Below the pieces are notes generated by a model. The model had not been told where the DNA came from. It searched no databases and was given only the letters and a program-made list of their open reading frames with translations. A stretch of 64,000 bases of DNA, taken from assembly GCA_001936135.1 (NCBI GenBank), contig CP012809.1, forward strand, positions 1,351,501 to 1,415,500. The letters are read 5' to 3'. This document shows, one piece after another, positions 1 through 10,839 of the stretch. This stretch comes from Saccharomycopsis fibuligera x Saccharomycopsis cf. fibuligera (Eukaryota; Ascomycota; Saccharomycetes; Ascoideales; Saccharomycopsidaceae). The translations under genes and the position numbers were made by a program. The stretch's first letter is position 1. The number at the start of each line of letters is the position of its first letter.

Positions 1-450
1 TTGGCAGAAGGTCCTTTAGTACTCGTGGAATCAGATTCCGGAGTTGGCGATGAATTTGTTGACTTGGGGGCTGAGTTCGAGGCGTTTTCATCAACGGATA
101 TTACTGCACCCTCTACTGGCTACACTAAGCCAGAGGAACCGAAAGATACACAGCATAAAAATACAAGGGAAAAGCCAGGTGAGAATGAAGTGGATAAAGA
201 TGGATTTTACCACGCTTCCATAGATGATAGTTCAGAAGAAAACTTCAATGAAGGAAAGCACGCTTCCAGTGAAGAACCGGAATTAGTAGCTTTGATTTCC
301 AACACAGATCACAGCATCAATCAAACATGGGAGAATGTTACAAAGAGCGAATGCAAAAATGAGAATAATTCAGAGATCAACAATTCTTATGAGGATTTGA
401 ATGGCGTTTATTCTGTGAATGCAAAGGGGGAGAGCAAAAGTGCTGCTTAA
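1..450 (+). CDS. C-terminal fragment of an unrecognised acidic protein (5' end outside window)
   Basis: The frame is open from the first base and closes with TAA at 448-450, so this is the last ~149 codons of a gene starting to the left. No ATG near the edge is needed to explain it. The visible tail is hydrophilic and rich in Glu, Asp, Asn and Ser, and looks disordered. Near the left edge there is a more ordered acidic patch (GDEFVDLGAEFEAF). I recognise no domain and assign no function. Being open to the edge and followed by noncoding DNA supports it as real coding sequence. Confidence 0.6.
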   Translation: MAEGPLVLVESDSGVGDEFVDLGAEFEAFSSTDITAPSTGYTKPEEPKDTQHKNTREKPGENEVDKDGFYHASIDDSSEENFNEGKHASSEEPELVALISNTDHSINQTWENVTKSECKNENNSEINNSYEDLNGVYSVNAKGESKSAA

Positions 451-517
451 CTTGATAGTAATTTACGGGAGTTTAGTTGCGATGATATGAGTCAGGGTAA
501 GGAAATGAGTTAATTTT

Positions 518-549
<32 letters not shown>

Positions 550-1401
550 GATAATAAATGATGTATGAAGTTACCTATAGGTTTTTGCAGACATTTTGTT
601 TATAATGTGCCTTGCTCTGATGAAAATTAGAATAGAATGTTTTCTAATACCTATCATTATTAGATTTTTTTTTCGAGTGTGTTTTAATTTGTAAGTGCCA
701 TGTATATTGGCAACATTCAGAGGTTTATTATCGCTGTAAAAGCGTTGAGTATGATTGATGATTGATGCTTTATAGCGCATAATCCCGCACTACTAGTGCG
801 TCATGCGTAGTTTACTATCCGCCCCGCAGTGCCATGTGTTAACAATTTGTTCTATGTAAAAACCTCTGTCAGGATCAGGAAGGGATCGCCGTTGATTGTG
901 ATAGTCGCTATCCATAGGCCAGTACTGCTTCAGCTTCGTTTAGCGGATTTAGCACCAAACAATAACAAAATAGCCGCTGTTTCTTTTCTTCTACGTAACA
1001 GCTGTTAATTCTGTTATTCAAACTTTTGCCAGAGTATCCTTGTCAAGCATAACCGATCTTTGAGGATTACAGTGTGTCATTACTACTCCTTTGAGCTGCA
1101 CGATTTTTGATTTTTTTTCTTGCACCTTTTATTTTATTTTTTCCTCTTTTTCTTCTTTGTGAACTACGCAGAAAGAACCCTCCCATCTCATCGTCATCCA
1201 GACGCCTTATTTATATTTTTATTTTTATTTTTGTATTTTTTGAGGTTTGCAAGTTCCAATAACTTTATACAGCACCTATACGATACACTAGAATACATTA
1301 CAATAGACATTCACAAATCCATAAGCTTGATTGGATTCTAGTTCATTTAATTAATACTTACTCCGGACCAATTTAATCAGATCAAGCCGAATCAAACTAA
1401 C
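451..1401. other. Intergenic spacer; GYP5 promoter
   Basis: 951 bases without a supported gene. It holds an ATG/GGT trinucleotide repeat at about 518-550 and a strongly pyrimidine-rich stretch at about 1105-1230. The pyrimidine-rich part sits in the position of the GYP5 promoter and leader. I see no RNA gene. Confidence 0.6.
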
Positions 1402-3756
1402 ATGACCAAGAATGATATCAGTGACGATGCTGACAATGCAACATTAGTAAATAAAGGCAAAACCCCAATTTTGTCAAAAAGTGACGAAAAGGGGAGCTTA
1501 AGCAATGAAGAAGACGATGACGAAGAAGATTCAGATGACGAAGATTTGTTGAATCGTGTCAACGCCAAGCTTAATACATTGAAGTCGGACATCAAGGCGG
1601 GCCTGGATGATGACGATGTCTCTGATGATGCTTCTGAAAAGTTTATTGACACCGATAAAACCCCAATGACGAAAGAGTCGTACGTTGGTGATGGCATAGA
1701 TAACAAGAATTATAACACTAATGGAACGTCACAACAAGAGCAACAGCATCAACAGCATCAACAGCATCAACAATCTCAGACAGATTTTTCAATAAGCCAA
1801 GAGAAAGAAATTAGAAACGATACATATGATGATGATATGCAAGAAATCAATCTTGACGAGAAACAAACTATGAGATCAACAGAATCAACGGATAATATAC
1901 CACTCGACACACCTGGAACATCATCATTTTCATTGAATTCCAAAAAGATCAAAGAACCAAGTAGTGAGACTTCCAGTATTGCTCCGAAAAAGCCAGTTAG
2001 CGCTATTAGTAGTTGGTTTAATAGAAGAAAATCAGTCACTTCTGTCAGCTCGCGGCAATCAAAGAATAGTTTTGCTTTTCAAACTGACCAAGGCGATATC
2101 ATCAGTTTTAAGTTACTAGCCACTAGAGCAGAGAAAAATATTGAAGATTTGAAGTCATTACCAAGTACCAAAGAACAAGAACAAATAAAGTCAGGAGCAG
2201 ATACTTTGAAGAACTTGTTCAGTGAGTTTAAAACTAATGTGGAAAGTCATGGAGACCAAGATGCCAAAAGTAACGATTACATCGATTGGGACTTCTGGGC
2301 TACTACTGTCAATGATTACCACGGTGTTGTTAAAAATGATCCTATCAGATTATATGCTGAACTTACTAATGGTATTCCGGCAAAATTACGAGGATTAGTT
2401 TGGCAGTTAATCCTAAATTCAAAATCGTTTGGTCTTGAGGAATTTTACACCACTATGGTTCTGGAAAATAGTAATCATGAAAAACAAATCAAAAAGGACT
2501 TGTCAAGAACTAGATTTGTGTCAGAAGCAAGTATGCTCGATAAAGGCGATGGATTGTATAACATCATAAAAGCATATTCGTTGTATGATACTGAAGTTGG
2601 GTACACTCAGGGTATGGCATTTATTACTGTGCCATTATTAATGAATATGAATGAAAGTGAAGCATTCTGTGCCTTGGTTAAATTGATGAAAAACTATAAC
2701 TTGCGTGAGTTTTACTTGCCTGATATGCCTGGCTTACATTTGGTTTTGTATCAATTTGAAAGACTTTTGGAAGACTTGTGCCCAAAATTGCACACTCATT
2801 TAGTGAGACAAGGTGTCAAGTCATCAATGTATGCTTCACAATGGTTTTTGACAATGTTTGCTTATAAGTTCCCATTAGAAATTGTTATCAGAATTTTTGA
2901 TGTCATTGTTGCTGAGGGCATTGAAGCAAGCTTGAAGTTTGCCGTGGCTCTTATGCAGAAAAATGAAGAAAAGCTTTTGACTTTCAATTTTGACCAATTG
3001 TTGGATTATTTGAAAGACCGTTTATTTGATTACTATTTGGTTGATGATAAAGATAATAAAAGTCTCGGTGAAGAAACGACTAGCTTGAATCCATTTGCAT
3101 TCATGACAAGTGGTGGTGTTTCTAATAAAGTTGCAGCTACAGACTCTTACAGAGTGGATGAATTAGTACAAGATGCCATGAAGATCAAAATTTTGCCATT
3201 AACTTTGAAAAAATACGAAAGTGAATATCAAGAGATCCATAGACTCGAAAAGGAAAGAGAAGAAGAAGTTGAATCTTTAAGAACAAAGAATGCACAACTT
3301 ACTAGAGAGATACGGAAATTGGAACAATCTTATGCTGTTTTGAATAAAGAGCATGTTGAAGTTGCTAATGAAATGATTCAAGGAAAAGTAAATTTGGCCA
3401 ACTTGGAAGATGAAAATTCTGATTTGAAGCAAGAAATCTCTCATTTGGAAGAAAAAATCAAGCTTTTGGAAGTTGAGCAACAGGAAAAACTTGAAGAAAT
3501 TGAGGCCAAGGGTGATAGTATGGAAGAGATACCGCTTGATAAAGTCAAAAATAACGATGTTAATATTGAAGAAGAAATTAGAAGAACCATGGAGAGAAAC
3601 TTGGAGGTGATGGAAGCAAACAGATTCTTGGAAGAACAGTTAAACACCCTTGAGAATCAATTTAAAGATAGCAGAAAAGAATTGGATACAGTCAAAAAGG
3701 AACACGAAAATTTGAGAAAGAAATGGAATGTGGCTAAGAGTTTTTTCTCTGACTAA
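1402..3756 (+). CDS. GYP5: Rab GTPase-activating protein of the Gyp5/Gyl1 family (TBC domain)
   Basis: A 784-residue protein starting at ATG 1402. Residues 1-~300 are acidic, Ser/Gln-rich and disordered, with a QH repeat near 113-125. A TBC domain begins at NGIPAKLRGLVW (residue ~324). Both catalytic fingers are present: the arginine finger in IKKDLSR (R369) and the glutamine finger in YTQG (Q403). The C-terminus (~610-784) is a long coiled coil. The order disordered-TBC-coiled coil matches yeast Gyp5/Gyl1, which act on Ypt/Rab GTPases (Ypt1, Sec4) in ER-Golgi and polarised exocytic traffic. Catalytic activity is expected because both fingers are intact. Gyp5 and Gyl1 are paralogs in Saccharomyces; which one this corresponds to is not decidable, but the intact fingers favour Gyp5. 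Confidence 0.9.
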   Translation: MTKNDISDDADNATLVNKGKTPILSKSDEKGSLSNEEDDDEEDSDDEDLLNRVNAKLNTLKSDIKAGLDDDDVSDDASEKFIDTDKTPMTKESYVGDGIDNKNYNTNGTSQQEQQHQQHQQHQQSQTDFSISQEKEIRNDTYDDDMQEINLDEKQTMRSTESTDNIPLDTPGTSSFSLNSKKIKEPSSETSSIAPKKPVSAISSWFNRRKSVTSVSSRQSKNSFAFQTDQGDIISFKLLATRAEKNIEDLKSLPSTKEQEQIKSGADTLKNLFSEFKTNVESHGDQDAKSNDYIDWDFWATTVNDYHGVVKNDPIRLYAELTNGIPAKLRGLVWQLILNSKSFGLEEFYTTMVLENSNHEKQIKKDLSRTRFVSEASMLDKGDGLYNIIKAYSLYDTEVGYTQGMAFITVPLLMNMNESEAFCALVKLMKNYNLREFYLPDMPGLHLVLYQFERLLEDLCPKLHTHLVRQGVKSSMYASQWFLTMFAYKFPLEIVIRIFDVIVAEGIEASLKFAVALMQKNEEKLLTFNFDQLLDYLKDRLFDYYLVDDKDNKSLGEETTSLNPFAFMTSGGVSNKVAATDSYRVDELVQDAMKIKILPLTLKKYESEYQEIHRLEKEREEEVESLRTKNAQLTREIRKLEQSYAVLNKEHVEVANEMIQGKVNLANLEDENSDLKQEISHLEEKIKLLEVEQQEKLEEIEAKGDSMEEIPLDKVKNNDVNIEEEIRRTMERNLEVMEANRFLEEQLNTLENQFKDSRKELDTVKKEHENLRKKWNVAKSFFSD

Positions 3757-4340
3757 AGCTTAAAAATCCACATAACATTTCAAATAGATTCATAAACCTA
3801 GAGGATTTGGTTTTGTTCTTTTTCTTCTTATTTTTGCTCCTGTTTAGTCTTTGTTTTATATATATATATATATATGCATGTAGTTCTAGTTTTAGCTGAT
3901 GATTTTATAATCTGTTTTTATTTTTTATGTTGCTTATTGCATGTTTGTTTGTTTGTTTGTTTGTTTGTTTGTTTGTTTGTTTGTTTGTTTAGATATTAGT
4001 CATTCATTATAATCAATAGCCCGTTTGTTCTAAGCTCCATGCTGTATGCCGAGCTTTGTAAGATTCATGTTTTCCTTTTGTGAGTTTTATTTTTCAAGTT
4101 CTGGTTTGATGTTATTCTTAGTTATTTTGTTCTGCTTATCATCAGTTCCGCGAAAACATATACCAATAACACGGTTCTTGTCTCATCATTCTCGAAAAAT
4201 TAATTAATGCAAAAAACAAGCAGAAAACTGTAACGATAAATCGAAATTTCAAAAGTTAGAATCACTAATCGATCTTTGCAACTAATATTCAGTTTCAGGG
4301 TCCCCTCTTGAATTGTTGTATATTGAAAGTGGAAAGGTTC
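3757..4340. other. Intergenic spacer with TTTG microsatellite; USB1 promoter
   Basis: Spacer between tandem genes GYP5 and USB1. It contains a TA run at about 3857-3876 and a pure TTTG tetranucleotide array at about 3943-3990 (around 12 copies). No gene is seen. Confidence 0.7.
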
Positions 4341-5897
4341 ATGAGTTTGAATTTGAATTATTTCAGTGAAGACGAGGAAGAATTATCATTATCAGCAGCA
4401 GCAAGTGACATTGAAGTCGAGGAACAAAAAGGTGGTGAAAACAGATCACAGGGAAAGGAAATCAATAGTACCATCAAAACAAAAGCCGAAGCAATAAATC
4501 GCAAAGACTATAAGCACACCGAACTCTCGTTAGCAAAGGGGATAATCAAGCCGAAAAACACAAAGAGTGACAAAAGAAAAGTATTGCCTAGGCCACCAGA
4601 TATTGTGTTTGATAAATATTACAAAGCTCCAGCACTTGGATTGGCTGAGAATAAAGCCCCAATAGATCAACAAGTTATTGAGCAAATACGCCATCAAAGT
4701 GACGAAAGCATTAGCAGTAACAGCAGAAACAACAGCAAAGTTAACGACAACACTAATAATCGCAAAAATATGTTTATCAAGAGATGGCAGCCGCGACATA
4801 AGCTAGATCTCGCAAATTATTTCTACACCGAGTTCAGACTATCAAAACAGCAACTTCAAAGCTTAGACCAGATAATATGCCAGTTAAACTCAACAATACA
4901 GCAACAGGTGAATAAAAGGTTCAGGTTAGATCAGCGGAAATTGAACAAGACATTGGCAAATATGCGTAATGGGACTGGGATTAATGGATCATTGTATTTC
5001 ACGTTTACTAATGATCCGATATTCAAATCAATAGGGGTTCCGCAATTCGATGTATTATTCAAAAGATTTAATAGAAAGGATGATTCTGAACAGGTTGAAG
5101 ATTACAATGGTCAGCTTTTGCAGATTTTCAACAACCAGCCTATACCCAGTGCAGAGCGCTCGGCGCTGGGTAGTGGTGGTGGTGGTGTTCAACGTCATGA
5201 AGATGACCGCGGACCAGAAGTAAATTCTTTATTTACACAGCTTTACTACAGTCAATTCGGATCAGTTGCGCCTTTGCATTTTTCTCTCACGGTAGATAAA
5301 AGAATGGCCCCATATAGTACAATAAAGCAAAGTGTATCATCTAGACACGAGTTGAAAAAATTGGTGAGAATGTATGACGAGTACAGAGTGAAGCTTTTAA
5401 ACATGAGTGATACCAATGAGAACCCGGAAATAGCTTTAGACAAAAAGCAAGAAACGGAACTGAGTTTGTCATTGTTTCAAAAAATAGTAAAGCAAGATGT
5501 GCCCCGAAATGATCTCAAGCTCAAGTTTGAACCGCGTTTGTTTCTTAGACCTAATAAATATTTCACTAAGCTTTTTCTCACTTTGGAAATTGACAAACCG
5601 TCATGGGAAAAACTAGCAATTTTCCGTAAAATTTTCCTGGAGATTGATTATTACAAAAAATATACTGAGCCTCTTTGCCCATCAAGGTATCATGTTTCCA
5701 TTGCTACCATCCCTTTGAAATTTAGCGATGCGGTATATAGTGCGCTTTTCGCTGAAGAGCTACTGGCTCTTTTGAAAGAGTTTAATGAAACAAAATTAGA
5801 GAAGGAAACCGTGGGCGGTTTGGAGGTGGTGATTGATAATTTGAAAATTAAAACAGAAGCAGAAGTGCTGACTATGAGATTGTCGCGAATTAATTAG
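4341..5897 (+). CDS. USB1: U6 snRNA 3'-5' phosphodiesterase Usb1
   Basis: A 518-residue protein when started at ATG 4341. The open frame continues upstream to a TTG at 4308, but the ATG is the credible start. The two signature histidine motifs of the 2H phosphodiesterase superfamily are present: HFSLT (H313) and HVSIA (H451). Their surroundings match Usb1, which trims the oligo-U tail of U6 snRNA and leaves a 2',3'-cyclic phosphate or phosphate end for spliceosome use. The catalytic part is confined to about residues 210-518. The first ~200 residues are charged and disordered, and a Gly-rich loop (~280-290) is inserted before the first motif. This makes it much longer than the ~290-residue Saccharomyces protein. 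Function in the nucleus is inferred from the family. Confidence 0.88.
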   Translation: MSLNLNYFSEDEEELSLSAAASDIEVEEQKGGENRSQGKEINSTIKTKAEAINRKDYKHTELSLAKGIIKPKNTKSDKRKVLPRPPDIVFDKYYKAPALGLAENKAPIDQQVIEQIRHQSDESISSNSRNNSKVNDNTNNRKNMFIKRWQPRHKLDLANYFYTEFRLSKQQLQSLDQIICQLNSTIQQQVNKRFRLDQRKLNKTLANMRNGTGINGSLYFTFTNDPIFKSIGVPQFDVLFKRFNRKDDSEQVEDYNGQLLQIFNNQPIPSAERSALGSGGGGVQRHEDDRGPEVNSLFTQLYYSQFGSVAPLHFSLTVDKRMAPYSTIKQSVSSRHELKKLVRMYDEYRVKLLNMSDTNENPEIALDKKQETELSLSLFQKIVKQDVPRNDLKLKFEPRLFLRPNKYFTKLFLTLEIDKPSWEKLAIFRKIFLEIDYYKKYTEPLCPSRYHVSIATIPLKFSDAVYSALFAEELLALLKEFNETKLEKETVGGLEVVIDNLKIKTEAEVLTMRLSRIN

Positions 5898-6492
5898 ATG
5901 GTATTATGGCGGTCGTGATGGCAAAAACTCGTATACATGTCAGCATGCTTTCGCGATACGTACTCTGCGAATATGATGATTTTTTAGACGTTAATGAAAC
6001 AATTTCTCAATGAACCCTTATTTAATTCTTTCCGAAATGTTATTGCTAAATATTTTTGTCATTTTGTCCTTTTTCTCTGTAAGCGAGTCTCATGCATGTT
6101 CTCAGTCTGCAGGTATCTGCAACCACTCGTCAGCCGTCAAAGCATGTGTCTTCGGCGCTTAGTTTTTTCTAACAAAGATATGGTATCGCCTAATCTGAAT
6201 ATTAATGTTATAGGTAGCTCTTCCGAAATAAACTTACAAAAGGGAAGGAATAAATAACAAAGATCTAGTTTTGAAACTATGAAAGCAAAGTCAATGCAAT
6301 GGACAAACAGAAAACCATTGGTCTAGATGATAAACAAAAACAAAGAATTGAACTAACGAACCGTAAAAAATAAGATATAACAAACTATGGACATAAAATA
6401 TACAAACCACAACAACAACAAAAAAATAACACTACGGAAACAAAAGATGGTTTTTCTTTTTAAAAAAAAAAAGCATAAAGACCCCGTTGTAA
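5898..6492. other. Convergent 3' spacer
   Basis: 595 bases between the 3' ends of USB1 (+) and the permease (-). The part from 6240 is A-rich on the + strand, as expected for the permease 3' UTR. A small open frame at 5994-6257 is not convincing. Nothing else is seen. Confidence 0.6.
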
Positions 6493-8133
6493 TCAGTCCC
6501 AGATAAAGGTAATGAACCACCATTTTCCTTTTTCTGCTGGTGGTTCTGGGTTTTCGTCAACATCTCTAAACAATGCCTCCAATTGAACTTCTTCAGGTCT
6601 CCAGTATCTGGTCTTCTTGAAAAATTTCCAGAAAAAGTATAATCCAAGAGATAATGGGATAATGAAATAAGCACTAAAAAAGCTACTAATGAGGAAGTGC
6701 CCATGAATAAAGTTCACAAACCCGCCAGTCAATAACAATAAGAACGATAATATCCCTGAGATCCAAGCAGCAGCTGGAGCAAAAGCAATAGTATGTGGAA
6801 GTCTACTTCTAGGAATGCCCTGTGCTTTCATTGCTCTCATCAAGTGGATGTGGTTAACACTGATCATAAGCCAGTTAAGCAATAATTTTGCAGAAGTTAA
6901 ACTTTGGAACCAGTTAAAGACATTGGCGGCACCATTGGAAACGTTCATATATGCTAATGGCATGAATATAGTAACAAAGGCAACACCGACATATGGAAGG
7001 CCTCTTTTGTTAGTCTTCAAAAATATTTTTGGAGCTTGCTTTTTCACCGCTAATGCAAACAAAGTTCTAGAGCCACTCACTAAAGATAAGTTAGCAGCAC
7101 TGAATGCAGATGTTAAGACAGCAGCGTTAATAACACTTGGTAAGACTTTGATCCCAGCATTAGTTATGGCCACAACAAAAGGTGATGATGACGCATTACC
7201 CGTGCTGTTGGTGATTGTCTTGTTATTGGATGGAATGATCATGTTTAAGAAAAGCACGGTAAGCATCATTAAAATAGTGACTCTGACGAAAATTCTCTTA
7301 CAAGCCTGAAAGACAGTACGTCTTGGATTTTTAACTTCCCCAGCCAAGTTTGGAACAGTTTGCACCCCGCCATAAGAATAAACGGTACTGACCAAAGCTT
7401 TCCAAAAGGCAATAAATTTACCCAAATTACCATCCTCGATAAGGGTGTTGAAAGCACCTGGGTCACGCCAGTAGCTGAATCCAATAGACTCATGGTTTGG
7501 ACCACCACCAGAAGTAATAACAATAGAAGTGATGATCAAACCAATCAAGAGAAAAATTTTGATTAACCCAAACACAAACTCCACTTCCCCATAGAATCGG
7601 ACATTGTATGAGTTGGTAACAACAATAACAACAATAATGATACTGATCCATACAGCTTGTGATATGTCTGTCCAATACGAAACGATCACCGCAGCAGCAG
7701 ATATTTCACCAGGCATGATCTCGCCCCAAACAGAAATCCAACCAAGAGAGAATCCCCACGCAGGGTCAACAAAGTGTTCTATATGACGAATAACAGCAGA
7801 AGTAACCGGCATCAAAGCAGCTGTTTCAGCAAGGGCAGCCTGGTTCAAGCCGACAATAATGGCCATAACACCATAACAAATAAGCATACCTGCCGGGCCA
7901 GTGGTATGAAGGATACCACCACTTGAAAGGAAAATGCCGGTACCAAAGACCCCAACAAGAGCTAAGATTTGTAGATGGCGCCCTTTCAAACTCGACTTGA
8001 GTCTGCTTCTGTCTTCATAGAATATTGCTGAATCGGATTCAGATTTTGAACTTATCTGCTGAATCTCGATATCAGCATTTCTTTTGTCCGTTTCATTTTT
8101 GGACGATAGCGAGTCTGCAACTTCTATTGGCAT
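6493..8133 (-). CDS. Amino acid permease of the APC/YAT family
   Basis: A 546-residue integral membrane protein starting at an ATG read from 8133. A ~50-residue hydrophilic N-terminus precedes KGRHLQILALVGVFGTGIFL, the typical first helix of fungal amino acid permeases with its GTGIF substrate-binding loop. About twelve hydrophobic segments follow. The conserved EAAL/ALMPVTSA, SLGW and SYGGVQ..AGE regions can be seen, the last marking the helix-6 area. It should carry amino acids inward with protons at the plasma membrane. I cannot assign substrate or the exact paralog, as CTG-clade yeasts have expanded this family. A TATAAAA lies about 120 bases upstream on the coding strand. It is divergent from the GPI protein gene across a 2.7-kb spacer. 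Confidence 0.88.
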   Translation of the reverse strand: MPIEVADSLSSKNETDKRNADIEIQQISSKSESDSAIFYEDRSRLKSSLKGRHLQILALVGVFGTGIFLSSGGILHTTGPAGMLICYGVMAIIVGLNQAALAETAALMPVTSAVIRHIEHFVDPAWGFSLGWISVWGEIMPGEISAAAVIVSYWTDISQAVWISIIIVVIVVTNSYNVRFYGEVEFVFGLIKIFLLIGLIITSIVITSGGGPNHESIGFSYWRDPGAFNTLIEDGNLGKFIAFWKALVSTVYSYGGVQTVPNLAGEVKNPRRTVFQACKRIFVRVTILMMLTVLFLNMIIPSNNKTITNSTGNASSSPFVVAITNAGIKVLPSVINAAVLTSAFSAANLSLVSGSRTLFALAVKKQAPKIFLKTNKRGLPYVGVAFVTIFMPLAYMNVSNGAANVFNWFQSLTSAKLLLNWLMISVNHIHLMRAMKAQGIPRSRLPHTIAFAPAAAWISGILSFLLLLTGGFVNFIHGHFLISSFFSAYFIIPLSLGLYFFWKFFKKTRYWRPEEVQLEALFRDVDENPEPPAEKGKWWFITFIWD

Positions 8134-8251
8134 GTTGAAGTATGAAAAGATACTAATGAGAGGCTTGTATTTTGGCAGATTGTTGCTTTGTCGTTTTCTT
8201 TTCGGTCCATTTTGTCCCAGTAATTCTATTGAATTGTGGAATTTTATTATC

Positions 8252-8258
8252 TTTTATA
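8252..8258 (-). promoter_or_regulatory. TATA box of the permease gene
   Basis: TTTTATA on the + strand reads TATAAAA on the coding strand, about 120 bases before the permease ATG. The spacing is typical of yeast. Confidence 0.45.
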
Positions 8259-10688
8259 CTTACATGAGTGCATCTTTGACAAATACCATTTATGGAGAGC
8301 TGATAAGTACTGTTGCAATGGTAAATCAAGGAACACAATGCATGGCATGAGTAATGTGATATTTGCAATCATGCTATTAAACCACAGTTTCACCTCGACC
8401 TGCATAAGATATTCCCAACACAGGCATGGAGGGAAAAAGCTTTATAGGCTTTGCGCACCACATCTGCTTTTGATCTTCAACTATAATTAAGCTATTTCGA
8501 TCTTGCCTCACTTAGAAAAGATAACCGAAAGCACTCTAGTTGATTGGCAATATCTGTCTCTATGACAGGCATTGATAAGGAAAAGAAGGATGTAAAAAAG
8601 GTAAACAAAAATGTGAAAGCGGGCTCCACTATCGTGTTATCTAACTCCTTGCCTCCTTGCCTCTGTCAGGCTCAGCCGTCGTGTATCTCTTCCCGCGCAA
8701 AAGACAACCATTTGGTGCACAGCACGGCCGAGCAGTAGATACTGGGCATTTAAGCTTTACTGCAGTGTACCATGCTGAGGCCGGACCAAGACGTGTATAA
8801 TCATGAAAAAATCTGCATATTGACAAGTATTACCTACTGTGGCTCTGTCAAACCAGCTGGTGCCTTTTCTTCCATTTCCTGGATGCGTCTGTTCAATCAT
8901 GTTGAGCGCAAACATCAACGCACGAAGCCGATGGCAGCACATCACGTGCTTACGCTGTGCGTCTGTGGCGCGGCGATAAGATTTTCCCGAATGGCGTTTG
9001 GCGAGATTAAGAAGATACCCGGCCTTAATTAGAAGCCCACAGTGCCTCTCAAAACTAAGAGCGAGAAACTGTAAAGACGACGAAAGACTACAAAACTGTG
9101 GCAGCACGGCTGCTATTTGTAAGTGTGGTGGTGTCTATGATATATAAACTCGCCGGCAAGTGCCGTGCAAAAAGCTTCTCATGTTTTTTTTTTTAAGAGT
9201 AGCAGAAGCTAGGGAAAGGAAAGAAAGTGGTTGGTCGTATATTTGTGTGTATTCAAAATGTTCTTAGTCTGTCGGCAGATTTGTTTTCGCTGGCAAGGCT
9301 ATGGCTATATCAAGAAAACTTTGAGATTTGTTTTTGATTTTTAGTTTTCTTGGTAGTAATTTTTTTTTTCTTTTTTTTTTGGCCTTTTTCTTATAAAATT
9401 TTTTTTTTCTTGTCAGCATTCAATACAAACAGCTAATGCAGTAATGTCTGTGGGAAAGCCACTGATAGTGCTGCTATCAAGCCAGAAGATTACTAGTAAT
9501 TAGTGGAGCCAATGCTAGCTAGCTAGCTTGCAAGCTTGTATCAGGTGGAGCGTAAATTGCCGCTATCTTGGTGATTGATGATGGACAATTGCCCCTATTT
9601 TGCCTATCAAAGATCCTTTTTATTCTCCCCTTTTTCAGTATCTACAGTGAGCACTCGCATAGTGTTTTTCTTTTCCGTTTTCTACTTTTCATCATAAAAA
9701 AAATTTCCAGATAGATAGCGTATCAATTTTTCTTCAGATAAGAGACGGTCGACTTTGGCAAAACGAACCTATCTCGCTTTTACTGTTTTTACTGTCAAAT
9801 TTGATGATTAGTCTAATCAACACACACACCACCTTGACTATCGACTGTCTGCATGGATGTCTACTACTTTTCCAAGTACTTTAGGGTCTCTGCGCTTTTC
9901 TGGGTGGACCGGTGTCTGGGGACCACATTCATTAGTAGAAAATTTTGCAAACGTATAAAACGCGTCGTCTGCTTCGGCTTACATCCCAGACAGAACTAAA
10001 TTTCCATTTGTAGCACAACTTCTTAAAGACCGGTCTGGCCTAGCCCTAGTCCGGGCTTGTGTCACAATATTATACTGCTATTGATATATTTAGCAATAAT
10101 AGCTATCCACGGCTATATCACACCAAAAGCTATTGTTCAAAAATATACGGACCAATTTCTATTGTTTGTGTCAGATTTCCGGGCAGACAATGCATTACGG
10201 CGTCTCGAAACAAATAGTCCGCCAGACTACTTTGCAGCCAACCGTAAGCATAGTGCACCATACATTTTAGCACTGGCATTTGTAACAGAAAGCATGCTGC
10301 GCTTGTTTCGGCCGTTTGCACTTGCGGCCTCGTTGTTTTTGGATTTTTGTGAAATGGAAAAAGAAATAAACAAACAAACAATTGTTTTGCCTACTGGTTC
10401 TCTATAGAGTTGTCTGGAGTTGTCTGGAGCTTCTGGAGCTTTTGAATTTGATCTTGGTGCTTCCAAGCACATAACTGCAGCCTTATGTCTTAATATGTGC
10501 CTCAGCACCGGTGCTAGCGCTGCCATACGCGCGGATCTTACCGTTTAGTGCATGGTGCACTCTCCTTTTTCTTCCTCTTTTTGTCACTCTGAGCAGAATG
10601 AGGAAGTGTTTTGTTTCTAGATTTGGTCAGTTTTCCAATACGTTCTATACAACAAAACAACAGACTAGCTCAAACCGAGATGAAAAAT

Positions 10689-10696
10689 TATAAATA
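10689..10696 (+). promoter_or_regulatory. TATA box of the small GPI-type protein gene
   Basis: TATAAATA, a consensus box, 144 bases upstream of ATG 10840. A C/T-rich then A-rich leader follows, as in highly expressed yeast genes. Confidence 0.6.
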
Positions 10697-10839
10697 ACGA
10701 ACGGGTTCTGTCTTTTTTTTTCGGTTCTGTGTACACTGTTTGTTTATATCTTTTTCTTGTCTTTATCCATTAACCATTTACTCAGTTTCCCATAAACTTA
10801 AATCAACAAAACACTACTTCAAAACATATATCTCTCAAA

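Larger units (their letters stand above)
8134..10839. other. 2.7-kb divergent intergenic region
   Basis: The spacer separates the permease (-) and the GPI-type protein (+). It has T-rich tracts at about 9355-9412, a GCTAGCTAGCTAGC run near 9514, a TATATAAA near 9141 and several GC-rich stretches (8900-9050, 9940-10050). All open frames are short and lack recognisable composition. It looks regulatory, and no gene can be supported. Confidence 0.6.

Noticed and set aside
5994-6257. 87-codon frame in the USB1-permease convergent spacer
   Set aside because: No homology, no promoter element, and it lies in 3' UTR territory.
6815-7309. 164-codon frame antisense to the amino acid permease
   Set aside because: It lies fully inside a well-supported membrane protein gene; long antisense frames are common there because of codon bias.
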